DNA from: an uncultured Bacteroides sp.
GTDB taxonomy: Bacteria > Bacteroidota > Bacteroidia > Bacteroidales > Bacteroidaceae
Length of the DNA stretch: 64,000 nt
Direction of reading: 5' to 3'
Assembly: GCA_944322345.1 (NCBI GenBank)
Contig: CALUOO010000001.1
Location: 62,001 to 126,000, forward strand
Positions 17,601 to 24,943 of the stretch are shown piece by piece. Under the pieces are notes generated by a model. That model did not search any database and was not told the origin of the DNA. It saw nothing but the letters and a program-made list of their open reading frames with translations. The translations under genes and the position numbers were made by a program. Every line of letters starts with the position of its first letter. The stretch's first letter is position 1.

Positions 17601-20378
17601 GCTCTCCTTATAAGGATATTCCAAGCAGACCAGTGTATCGGAAAGTATCAGGGACTTGCTCTCCAGCAAACGGTCTTTAGTGAATACGTTCAACATCATA
17701 TAGGCTTCCTTTTCCGAAGTTCCTATACGAAGCTTCGCCGAATGCTCTGCATCAAATTCCATACTGTATTCGGGTATCCAGATAGGGGATTTTAGAGGTG
17801 GCCGTTCGTCGGATGCCGAATAGAGAATTACCTTGCCTTCTCCTGTCTCTTCTTTTTTATCTTCTCTCTTTACTGTAGCTTTCCAGACATAAACACCCGA
17901 AGGGAGATGACGCCAATCTGCCATCACCGGCTTGTTAGCAACGAATGTACCTGTCACCGAAGGCTCTTCTTCCAGTTTATTGCCTTCCTCATCAAGTGCA
18001 CGGAACAACCGATAGACTCCTTCTGCCTCTACCGCTTCGCCACTCAGGTTTTCAGCTTGGAAAGTCAGCTTCAGAGAATCGTCGCGACACACCTTCTCTT
18101 TCAGGTCCGTACGGATGGTCAGCGAGTAGTTCCCGGCAATGATGGAGCAAGTTCCTGTCTGCGTTTCGCCGGCAGCGTCGGTCACTGTCGTTTCAATCTG
18201 ATAGCAGTAAGAAATATGTTCGTTATATTTCTCGTCTTCCATTGCTTCCAGCAGTAAGGGGAAAGCAAACGTACCGTCGTCAGCCGTTTTCGCTTCACCG
18301 GAAGCAATTTCTTCGTGGGCAAACTGTTCTCCCCAAAAACGGATGAAGCGATAGGCTGAACGTTTAACTGTATATTTCACCGTCATGCCCGCCATCGGCA
18401 TGCCACTATAAGCCTCCGCCTTCCCGGTAACAGTCACACTGTCGCCTACCCGGTAAGCCTTAGTCTGTTTATCCAGTGCCACCTCGAAAGTAGGTCTCTT
18501 ATACTCTTCTACCCGGAATATTTTTGTCTCTCCCGGAGCCTGCAAGACGAATGTACCGTTCAGGCAACTGGCAGGCAAAGTAAAATCGGTAGTAAACGAA
18601 CCGAAATCGTTGGTTCGCAATGTTTTTTTCCCAATCTCCTGATGGTTAGCATCCAACAGAGTGACGGTACAATCTCTGTCCGGAGCCACACGCGCTTCGT
18701 CCCTTGTCAGCTTGTAGACGATACCCTTGACATATACTGTCTGTCCCGGACGATAAACAAAACGGTCGGTCAACAGAATAACTTGCTCACTTTTCGAATC
18801 GTCTGATTCTCTAAAGAATCCTTCGGAAAACATATTCAGGGGCATTTCCATATCCTCTCCCTGCACCGCTTTCACATAACTATATTTGTTATCCCACGGA
18901 AAATCTGCTTCTCCTTTTTCGTCTGTCTCCAGCTCTCTCAGCAATGTCTCTCCTTCCTTGTCGCCGTAAATCCGGACTTTGGCATGAGGAATCGGATAAC
19001 CAGTCTCAGCATCCAACGTAAGCAACCTATATTGTTCTTTGGACAGGCGGAAGCTCAATATCTTGAAGCGGGTGACAGCAAAATCCTCGTCGGGGAGTTG
19101 ATTCTCCACCTTCTTATCAGGAATCACACGCATGGTATATTTACCCAAATCCGGCGCCTTCATCAGGAAAACGGTATCTTCCATCTGATAATTTGCCGAA
19201 GGAACAAGCGAATAATGCTGTTCCGTCACCTTCTTCTCATCCCTATATATTTGGACAGTGAAACCGTTCAGATTCTTATGGTTCGCCCTTACATTTATCT
19301 CCTGTCCCGGATATGCCGAACGTGCAATGTTTACCTCCAATACAGGTGTCAGTATATTCTCGCGCAGGTTCTTCAACAATCCTATCCGGAAATAGTCCGG
19401 ATATAGATTGATTGCCTCTTCACAGATTCTCAACGCAGCAGCCTGCTGTTGCCGGCTCATCAAGTATTCCGCTTCGTCCAGATAGACCTCTGCACATACC
19501 TCCTTCTCCCGGTAAGCAGTTTTCAGTCTGTCCAGTTCGTAAGCATAAACATCCTCCCTGACGTTACTACCTCCCACTGCGGCAAGCGTCACCGGACGGT
19601 AGCCGGACTGCGGACCATATTTCCATTTCAGAAAAGGCAACTTCGACAGCAATACACCCTCATCATTTCCCTTTTCCTTGTAAGCAGAAATCATGCATTC
19701 GTATAGTGTTTCAATCTCTTTTGTCACCCGCTTCGATTTATCCAGTTCTTCCACTTGCCGCAATGCAGTGATGCCACGCATAGCCAACAGGTGATACATA
19801 TCGTGATGATAATATCCACTGGCATTTCCCTGAACGACCAACGGTTTATAATTGCCTGACGAAGTATTCAACAACAGAACAGAATCCTTCACAGCAGCAC
19901 ATGCATGCAGCCGCACTTTCTCAACAAACTGTCCGGCAGTCCACACTCTCATATCCTCAGGCAATTCTCCTGCCACCTCCGTACGCTGCCTTAGCGTCCA
20001 ACGGTTGTTGGCAGCAAACTCAGCATAGGTTTCCGCCAACAACGAATGTAGAATCGCCTTCTCCATAGGCTGTTCCGACTGCTTCAGCCATTGTTCCAGT
20101 TTGTTCACATCAGCATAGAGACTATCCGGCGTCAATCCCTGCCTATAGCTCATGCGCCAGACAGCCGCCTTCAACATCTGCGGCAATTCTTTCTCCTTTT
20201 CCCCTTTCCGGAAAATCTCTTCCGTCAGCTTCAAAACTGTTTGCGGCAAATTCAGTTTACTTGCCTCATCCACTTTTTTCCATAATTCGTCGAAGTTTTG
20301 TGCCCATGCGTTCCCAGTAGAGAAGATTCCTGCACAGATCAGGAAAAGCACTGTCATCCATTTCGTTCTCATGATCAT
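14631..20378 (-). CDS. Large alpha-2-macroglobulin family protein (MG2 type), thioester-less
   Basis: The 1915-residue protein starts with a signal peptide ending in GNAWA (an ATG two codons in is equally possible). Macroglobulin domains occupy the middle: the MG2-like LLTDRFVYRPGQTVYVKGIVYK near 545 is diagnostic, and ETAFFYPQLRTNERGEVVFSFTVPEALTRWNFYGYA near 1165 is the usual bait/ANATO-following segment. An alpha-alpha toroid (thioester domain) follows from about 1350. At the thioester position the sequence reads SVEQ near residue 1364 rather than CxEQ, so no covalent trap is expected. An unusual insert near 1090 (FARNSAGSGEFWIRGVPST) recalls a TonB plug motif. Such proteins are thought to guard the periplasm against proteases. 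A -7 box TACATTTG is at 20421-20414 on the minus strand. Confidence 0.88.
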   Translation of the reverse strand: MIMRTKWMTVLFLICAGIFSTGNAWAQNFDELWKKVDEASKLNLPQTVLKLTEEIFRKGEKEKELPQMLKAAVWRMSYRQGLTPDSLYADVNKLEQWLKQSEQPMEKAILHSLLAETYAEFAANNRWTLRQRTEVAGELPEDMRVWTAGQFVEKVRLHACAAVKDSVLLLNTSSGNYKPLVVQGNASGYYHHDMYHLLAMRGITALRQVEELDKSKRVTKEIETLYECMISAYKEKGNDEGVLLSKLPFLKWKYGPQSGYRPVTLAAVGGSNVREDVYAYELDRLKTAYREKEVCAEVYLDEAEYLMSRQQQAAALRICEEAINLYPDYFRIGLLKNLRENILTPVLEVNIARSAYPGQEINVRANHKNLNGFTVQIYRDEKKVTEQHYSLVPSANYQMEDTVFLMKAPDLGKYTMRVIPDKKVENQLPDEDFAVTRFKILSFRLSKEQYRLLTLDAETGYPIPHAKVRIYGDKEGETLLRELETDEKGEADFPWDNKYSYVKAVQGEDMEMPLNMFSEGFFRESDDSKSEQVILLTDRFVYRPGQTVYVKGIVYKLTRDEARVAPDRDCTVTLLDANHQEIGKKTLRTNDFGSFTTDFTLPASCLNGTFVLQAPGETKIFRVEEYKRPTFEVALDKQTKAYRVGDSVTVTGKAEAYSGMPMAGMTVKYTVKRSAYRFIRFWGEQFAHEEIASGEAKTADDGTFAFPLLLEAMEDEKYNEHISYCYQIETTVTDAAGETQTGTCSIIAGNYSLTIRTDLKEKVCRDDSLKLTFQAENLSGEAVEAEGVYRLFRALDEEGNKLEEEPSVTGTFVANKPVMADWRHLPSGVYVWKATVKREDKKEETGEGKVILYSASDERPPLKSPIWIPEYSMEFDAEHSAKLRIGTSEKEAYMMLNVFTKDRLLESKSLILSDTLVCLEYPYKESYGDGILLKICLVKNGVVYEEQITVVKSVPKKKLLMKWETFRDRLRPGQQEEWKLTVKSLEGGFPASEVLATMYDASLDKIWKGKHFFSVYYDRNLPYIYMMSSGLPDNYYNFRWKVEQDDKNVGLLWYDYFDRPERRGIMEALSGNVAGIFARNSAGSGEFWIRGVPSTAAKANRLAGALVGGTGTLKMAQDAVFEEETVATPDGAAAETVEAGGQKGQVRTNLSETAFFYPQLRTNERGEVVFSFTVPEALTRWNFYGYAHTKDMTLGTLEGQTVTHKEFMLTPNLPRFVRVGDRTAVAASIANATEKAQAGWVTMTLFDPVTEEVVDTQKQKFSVEAGQTVGVSFQFTADDRYELLGCRMLAEGEAFSDGEQQLLPVLSDKERLIETVPMVVRGDETRTFALDNLFNHHDKKAVDRKLTIEFTGNPAWYAVQALPSVEQPSTSDAIAWATSYYVNELASYILNSQPRIKEVFDSWKAQGGTKETFLSNLQKNQELKILLLAESPWVLEAQTEEQRKERIATLFDLNNIRSHTSTALARLRELQGADGRWAWYKGMPGSSYVTEYIVELNARLALLTGQKPEGVAYTMQYKAFESLHKDAVAAYELEKKEADEKQSAISHRMLNYLYLIALSGEKVPEPMSEAYNYYLAKVNAEQLASSSIQTKAMAIVILCKAGRAAEAQPLVASVKEHLAKTDEEGMYFAFNEHPYTWGNSSIETHIRVMEALVMAGGNDETVEEMKIWLLRQKQTQQWNSPVSTVGAIYALLMTGSDLLANPNEVRITIGSNVLSAADTEQKAEAGTGYIRQTFTDKKTVNAGKVKVEKQGSGMAWGAVYAEYEAPLRELHGQGNGLEVEKQLYVERVENNIAKLYPVTDTVRLKVGDKVVSRLIIRTDRTMDFVQLKDQCAACFEPMGTVSGYRWNNGLGYYVDIKDASTRFFFDRLGKGTYVLEYSYRVSRTGVYESGIAVLQCAYAPEYASHSTSATVKVEE

Positions 20379-20719
20379 CTATTTATGAGTTGTTTAGTCT
20401 GCAACAGACATTACAAATGTAACAATTTTATCAATATATAAGTTTATTAATTTTAAAGCTATTTGCCTTATTTCAGCTCAAAAACTTAGAAACTCAAAAT
20501 AAGGATGCAGAAAACAGAAGAATTCCATAAAAGAGTGAAGAAAAAAATGTTAACGATGGAGGCAAGATAACAGTATAAGCAAACAGTTAATGTGTCCATG
20601 CAGACAGTATGACATCTGAAAAAGTGACCACTGTAACAGTACACAACTTCAAGAAAACTGTCTACAAATTACGTTCATAATATAAAAAGAAGTCCAGCTA
20701 AATCAGGGAAGGGCACTTT
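20379..20719. other. Gene-free upstream region of the alpha-2-macroglobulin gene
   Basis: Apart from the minus-strand box TACATTTG (20421-20414), close to the coding start, this AT-rich stretch has no ORF, tRNA or strong hairpin that I could see. Confidence 0.5.
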
Positions 20720-20826
20720 GTTCGTTGCCTGTGAAACTCTCAGTTCGTTGCCTAAAGAACTTCCAGTTCGATACGATGAAACTCCATGTTCGTTGCGATG
20801 GAACTATTCCATGCGTTCGTAATGAT
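20720..20826. repeat. Array A: four to five contiguous 22-27-nt units, consensus GTTCgTTGCctAcGgAACT
   Basis: Units begin at 20720 (23 nt), 20743 (23), 20766 (22), 20788 (27) and a partial copy at 20815. Each starts GTTCG and most contain GAAAC or GAAC about 15 bases later, so a unit is itself a short inverted repeat (GTTC...GAAC). There are no spacers, hence not CRISPR. The same unit occurs at 61.6 kb. Confidence 0.75.
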
Positions 20827-20832
20827 AAAAAA

Positions 20833-20864
20833 AGGGAGACGACACATCATCGTGCCATCTCCCT
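20833..20864 (-). terminator. Rho-independent terminator for the 33-codon ORF unit
   Basis: AGGGAGA (20833-20839) pairs with TCTCCCT (20858-20864), with further CAC/GTG pairing inside. On the minus strand it is followed by a run of seven T. Confidence 0.7.
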
Positions 20865-20959
20865 TGCTGTCATTCTATCTGTTAATCTCGTTTAATTTGA
20901 GGTTTCGAGTTTTTAAGTTATGAATTTTTATTATCTTTCAAACTCAAAAACCAAAAGCC

Positions 20960-21061
20960 TTAAAAGTTTTTATTGTCAAACATGTATCCACTTTTAAGCA
21001 TTTCGGGACGACCTACTTCGCTGAGGATTCGACCTATTAAAGAACGCATTTTCTTTGCCAT
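20960..21061 (-). CDS. Small ORF, 33 residues, unknown function
   Basis: The reading frame starts at the ATG at 21059-21061 (MAKKMRSLIGRILSEVGRPE) and ends with TAA at 20960. The N terminus is basic and amphipathic, the C terminus polar (GYMFDNKNF). It has its own transcription-unit context: a possible -7 box upstream at 21238-21231 on the minus strand and a strong terminator at 20833-20864. A purine-rich AAAGGTAAAAAG lies just before the start. I do not recognise the family. It could be a real small protein or the chance content of an sRNA. Confidence 0.4.
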   Translation of the reverse strand: MAKKMRSLIGRILSEVGRPEMLKSGYMFDNKNF

Positions 21062-21186
21062 AATCTTTTTACCTTTCACTTAAAAACTAACAATCCTAAA
21101 AACAAACATTTCATTTTCTGCAAACATCCACGTTCGGTATGTCGCAAAGCTCCACACATTCGCGTCGGATGAGCTTATATTTTTTT

Positions 21187-21293
21187 TATCTTTGGTTCTG
21201 CTATCCTCTCAATTCTTATGTTTTACAACACAAAATTACGGCTTTTGCCGACTCGTTATACTCCCCAAAAGGCAAAATATATGTTTTACAACA
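21187..21293. promoter_or_regulatory. Opposed -7 boxes with a duplicated TATGTTTTACAACA operator-like site
   Basis: A plus-strand TATCTTTG is at 21187-21194 and a minus-strand TAATTTTG at 21238-21231. The 14-bp word TATGTTTTACAACA occurs at 21217-21230 and 21280-21293, 63 bases apart. The second copy extends to a 7-bp inverted repeat (ATATGTT-TTAC-AACATAT), as expected for a dimeric repressor site. The minus box points to the 33-codon ORF. No plus-strand gene follows. Confidence 0.45.
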
Positions 21294-21329
21294 TATTTAT
21301 TGACTTGCATCAATCAAGAGACAAAAAGA

Positions 21330-21371
21330 GAGCGGGCTGAGGAGAAACCTGTTCTCGTCAGCCCGCTTTTA
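21330..21371. terminator. Terminator of pepD (bidirectional)
   Basis: AGCGGGCTGAGGAGA (21331-21345) pairs with TCTCGTCAGCCCGCT (21353-21367) with one mismatch. T-rich tracts flank it in both directions: TTTTA on plus and CTCTTTTTG on minus. Confidence 0.85.
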
Positions 21372-21394
21372 TCCGTATTCCGGATTCGGGAGAA

Positions 21395-22858
21395 TTATCC
21401 CTCTTTCAACGGTGTTTTTTCCAGTGTTGCCACCAAGAAATCATAGAATTTCTGTACGGTGGGGATATATGCCCGTTCGTCGGGAGAGTGCGGTGAACGT
21501 AAGGTAGGACCAAACGAAATCATATCCAGCCCGGGAATGATGGCACCGATGATGCCGCATTCCAGTCCGGCATGAATCACCTTGACGGCAGGCTCTGTGC
21601 CAAACTGCTGTTGGTAGGACTCCTTCATGGCATGCAGAATGGGTGAGTCTACATTGGGTTGCCATCCGGAATATCCACCGGTCATCTCTACCTTCATACC
21701 AGCCATTGAGAAACAGGATTCGAGCGAGGTGGTCAGGCACTCCTTCATGCTGTCGCTGGAACTGCGTGCCAGAATCTTGATGGCTGCCTTGCCGCCGCCA
21801 ATTTCTACAATGGCAAGGTTGGACGAAGTTTCTACCGTATCGGGGACGGTAGGAATCATACGCATCACTCCGTTCTGGCAGGCAAAGATGGCATCAATCA
21901 GATTGTCCTGTATCTCTTCGGGCACTTCGCCAGCAGGCAGTTCCACCCGTTCTGCCTTAAAGCTGATAGGAGTCTCGATAGTTGCATACTCTTCGTTGAA
22001 GAGGTCTTCGCAATATTTCACCAATCCCAAAAGTTCTTCTTCATTTTCGGCAGGAATCGTGACCACGGCGTGCGCCTCGCGGGGAATGGCATTGCGCATG
22101 TTGCCGCCTTCCCAGCTTGCCAGACGTGCTTCGTAACTTGCCACAGCCTCGCGCAGGAAGCGAACCAGCAGTTTGTTGGCGTTGGCGCGTCCCTGATTGA
22201 TTTCCAGTCCGGAGTGTCCACCACGCAGTCCCTTCAGTGTCACCTTGACGGCGATGTCACTCTCTTCGGGAGCCACTTCTTTATATTCCATCGTAGCGGT
22301 GACATCCATACCTCCGGCACAGCCGATATAAAGCTCGCCTTCGTCCTCAGAATCCAAATTCAACAGGATTTCGCCATTCAGTGTGCCCGGTTTCAGCCCG
22401 AAAGCGCCATACATACCTGTCTCTTCGTCTTTGGTAATCAATGCTTCCAATGGACCGTGTTTCAGGTCTTTCGACTCCAGCACCGCCATGATGGCAGCCA
22501 CTCCGAGGCCATTATCGGCTCCGAGTGTTGTTCCCTTTGCCTTCACCCAGTCGCCGTCTACATATGCCTCGATAGGGTCTTTCTCAAAATCGTGCACCGT
22601 ATCGTTGTTCTTTTGGGGAACCATATCCATATGTGCCTGAAAGATTACTCCTTTCCGGTTTTCCATGCCCGGAGTGGCAGGCTTGCGGATAATCACGTTT
22701 CCGGCATCGTCTACCAGCGATTCCAGCCCAAGTTCTTTACCGAAACGGATCAGAAAATCCGTCACCTTCTCCATGTGTCCCGAAGGACGGGGAATCTGAG
22801 TCAGCGAATAAAAATGTTTCCACACATTCTGTGGAGCTAAAGAAAGAATTTCACTCAT
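21395..22858 (-). CDS. pepD: Aminoacyl-histidine dipeptidase (M20/M25 metallopeptidase)
   Basis: The 487-residue length is right for PepD (cytosolic non-specific dipeptidase). The metal-site residues are in place: H76 and D78 in AHMDMV, D115 in TLGADNGLG, and E145-E146 in KDEETGMYGAFGL. The lid/dimer domain in the middle has the GGHSGLEI motif. The C-terminal ECGIIG and HSPDERAYI complete the family pattern. It hydrolyses Xaa-His and other dipeptides in the cytoplasm. The gene follows the flippase-like gene by 26 bases and ends at a strong terminator, forming a two-gene unit. Confidence 0.95.
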   Translation of the reverse strand: MSEILSLAPQNVWKHFYSLTQIPRPSGHMEKVTDFLIRFGKELGLESLVDDAGNVIIRKPATPGMENRKGVIFQAHMDMVPQKNNDTVHDFEKDPIEAYVDGDWVKAKGTTLGADNGLGVAAIMAVLESKDLKHGPLEALITKDEETGMYGAFGLKPGTLNGEILLNLDSEDEGELYIGCAGGMDVTATMEYKEVAPEESDIAVKVTLKGLRGGHSGLEINQGRANANKLLVRFLREAVASYEARLASWEGGNMRNAIPREAHAVVTIPAENEEELLGLVKYCEDLFNEEYATIETPISFKAERVELPAGEVPEEIQDNLIDAIFACQNGVMRMIPTVPDTVETSSNLAIVEIGGGKAAIKILARSSSDSMKECLTTSLESCFSMAGMKVEMTGGYSGWQPNVDSPILHAMKESYQQQFGTEPAVKVIHAGLECGIIGAIIPGLDMISFGPTLRSPHSPDERAYIPTVQKFYDFLVATLEKTPLKEG

Positions 22859-22884
22859 AATGTATAGTATTTAGTTGTGAGTTT

Positions 22885-23922
22885 TTAAGTTTTTAAGTGA
22901 TTTCCATGCAGCTTATGCTCCCCCTTGAGGGAAGTCGAGGAAACCTCCCTATTGACAAGCGGCAAAGCAACCAGTCCGTATATGCCCAGCAAAACTACCA
23001 AAAAGGTTTGGACAGCATGTACAATCAGCGCAAATATTCCGGCATCTGTAGCATTGACGCCATAAAGCATCATCATGGTGATGACGGCAAAATGCCACGG
23101 CCCTGCTCCGTTGGGGGTAGGAACAATCACGGCAAACGTTCCGCCCACAAACATGACCAATGCAGGCAGAATGCCCAAATGGGCAGTAAACGAAAAGCAG
23201 TAGAACGTAAAATAGAAATGCAAGAAATAACAGAGCCAAATAGAAAAGGTGTAGAAGAGAAAGAGAGGAATGTTTCGTACTCCTTTCAGCGACATGACTC
23301 CCTCCCACACATTGAGCACCACACCTTTTACCTTCTCATAAAAGAAAAGTGTTTTCCGCAATGCGTAAAGCAACAGCAGAACACCTATCACACAAAACAG
23401 AATAATATAGAACCATACGGAAGTCAGGAGATGGAAAAGGGAAGGAATTTTTGTACCTGTCTGATGAAGGAAAGTGACAAAGACTGGCAGTTGCAAAACA
23501 ACGGTGACAAGAGTGATGAGCAGGATAGTGACAGTATCAATCAGGCGTTCGGTGACAACCGTGCCCAGCGACTTGGCAAACGACACATTGTCGTATTTGG
23601 CAAGCACTCCACAACGGCTCACCTCGCCGATGCGGGGAACTACCAGACTCGCTGCATAGGAAACGAAAATGGCATTTACACAATCGTGCCGCCGGGGGAA
23701 AGCTCCCAAAGGTTCCAGCGTCTGCCTCCAACGCCATCCACGAAACAACTGTGCCAATACGCCAAACAGCAGGGATACGGACATCCAGCCCCAGTCGACA
23801 CCATGAAGTAACACATCGCCTGCCTTGTCGAAATCGAAATCACGATAGACCCAATACAGGATAAAAGCACCTAAAACAACAGGCAATACCCATTCGAATG
23901 TCTTTTTTACAAGTTTATTCAT
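22885..23922 (-). CDS. Lysylphosphatidylglycerol synthase TM / UPF0104 flippase-like protein
   Basis: The start is taken at MNKLVKKTFEWVLPVV (ATG at 23922); an in-frame ATG seven codons upstream adds only polar residues. The 345-residue membrane protein has about eight hydrophobic helices and the family motif VPRIGEVSRCGVLAKY after the third helix, plus VPTPNGAGPWHFAV near the C terminus. These mark the UPF0104/AglD-MprF transmembrane family, linked to lipid or polyprenyl-sugar flipping. The catalytic domain of MprF is absent. It reads divergently from ksgA and is probably co-transcribed with pepD. The substrate is unknown. Confidence 0.85.
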   Translation of the reverse strand: MNKLVKKTFEWVLPVVLGAFILYWVYRDFDFDKAGDVLLHGVDWGWMSVSLLFGVLAQLFRGWRWRQTLEPLGAFPRRHDCVNAIFVSYAASLVVPRIGEVSRCGVLAKYDNVSFAKSLGTVVTERLIDTVTILLITLVTVVLQLPVFVTFLHQTGTKIPSLFHLLTSVWFYIILFCVIGVLLLLYALRKTLFFYEKVKGVVLNVWEGVMSLKGVRNIPLFLFYTFSIWLCYFLHFYFTFYCFSFTAHLGILPALVMFVGGTFAVIVPTPNGAGPWHFAVITMMMLYGVNATDAGIFALIVHAVQTFLVVLLGIYGLVALPLVNREVSSTSLKGEHKLHGNHLKT

Positions 23923-23953
23923 CCTCTGTTCTTCATTCTTCATTGAAAAGAAT

Positions 23954-23961
23954 TACCTTTG
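23954..23961 (+). promoter_or_regulatory. -7 promoter box for ksgA
   Basis: TACCTTTG lies about 32 bases before the ksgA ATG at 23993. Confidence 0.6.
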
Positions 23962-23992
23962 TAAGCCGCAAAAGTAATTATTTAGTTGGGAA

Positions 23993-24805
23993 ATGAAATT
24001 AGTAAAACCTAAAAAGTTTCTTGGACAGCACTTTCTGAAAGATCTGAAAGTGGCACAGGGCATAGCCGACACAGTAGACGCCCTGCCCGGCCTTCCTATT
24101 CTGGAAGTAGGACCGGGTATGGGAGTGCTGACTCAGTTCCTCGTCCGGAAAGAACGACCGGTGAAGGTGGTGGAGGTGGATTTTGAGTCGGTGGCTTACC
24201 TGCGGGAAAACTATCCGGCACTGGAAGAACACATCATCGAAGGCGACTTCCTGAAAATGAACCTGCAACGCCTGTTCGACGGACAACCTTTTGTGCTGAC
24301 AGGCAACTATCCGTATAACATTTCCAGCCAGATATTCTTCAAGATGCTGGACAACAAAGAGATAATCCCCTGCTGCACGGGAATGATACAGAAAGAGGTG
24401 GCAGAACGGATTGCCGCCCGACCGGGAAACAAGACGTATGGCATTCTGAGCGTACTGATACAGGCATGGTATCGGGTAGAATATCTGTTCACTGTCAGCG
24501 AGCATGTGTTCAATCCACCCCCAAAAGTGAAGAGCGCCGTTATCCGCATGACGCGCAACGATACGACGGAATTGGGATGCGACGAGAAACTGTTCAAGCA
24601 GATAGTAAAAACAACGTTCAACCAACGGCGGAAAACCCTGCGCAATTCCATCAAACCCATACTTGGAAAGGAGTGCCCGCTGACAGAAGACGCCTTGTTC
24701 AACAAACGCCCCGAACAGCTCTCGGTGACCGACTTTGTAGACCTGACCAACCGGGTGGAAAAATGGATGAATGAAGAAGAGGTTGACGAGTTGGCAAGGA
24801 AGTAA
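23993..24805 (+). CDS. ksgA: 16S rRNA dimethyladenosine transferase
   Basis: The 270-residue protein has the whole KsgA pattern: KKFLGQHFL (7-15) at the N terminus, the SAM-binding motif LEVGPGMGVLT (37-47), acidic VEVDFES for the ribose, and the catalytic NYPYNISS (104-111). The C-terminal helical domain has FNPPPKVKSAV and FNQRRKTLRNSIK. It dimethylates A1518 and A1519 (E. coli numbering) in 16S rRNA late in 30S assembly. mgtE follows after 138 bases of repeat-rich sequence. The gene is a strong housekeeping marker. Confidence 0.97.
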   Translation: MKLVKPKKFLGQHFLKDLKVAQGIADTVDALPGLPILEVGPGMGVLTQFLVRKERPVKVVEVDFESVAYLRENYPALEEHIIEGDFLKMNLQRLFDGQPFVLTGNYPYNISSQIFFKMLDNKEIIPCCTGMIQKEVAERIAARPGNKTYGILSVLIQAWYRVEYLFTVSEHVFNPPPKVKSAVIRMTRNDTTELGCDEKLFKQIVKTTFNQRRKTLRNSIKPILGKECPLTEDALFNKRPEQLSVTDFVDLTNRVEKWMNEEEVDELARK

Positions 24806-24943
24806 GGGAACAAGTTAAATGGTTAAAGAGTTGACAAGTAAGCGAGGAGACAAGTTATAGAGGAAATATGAACAAATATGTAAGGAAACAACCTATCTAC
24901 TTGTTTACTTATTAACCCAAATACAACTAAAACAGCTACGGAA
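24806..24943. repeat. GACAAG-type intergenic repeats between ksgA and mgtE
   Basis: The words ACAAGTTAA, GTTGACAAGTAAG and GACAAGTTATAG occur in tandem, followed by the inverted word CTACTTGTTTACTT near 24896. The same words occur at 14.5 kb. No clear terminator with a T tract is seen, so mgtE may be read through from ksgA. Confidence 0.5.

Noticed and set aside
21187-21194. Promoter of an unknown plus-strand gene
   Set aside because: No plus-strand gene follows before the pepD terminator, so it is kept only as a possible box.
22070-22840. 256-codon plus-strand frame
   Set aside because: It is a shadow of pepD on the opposite strand.
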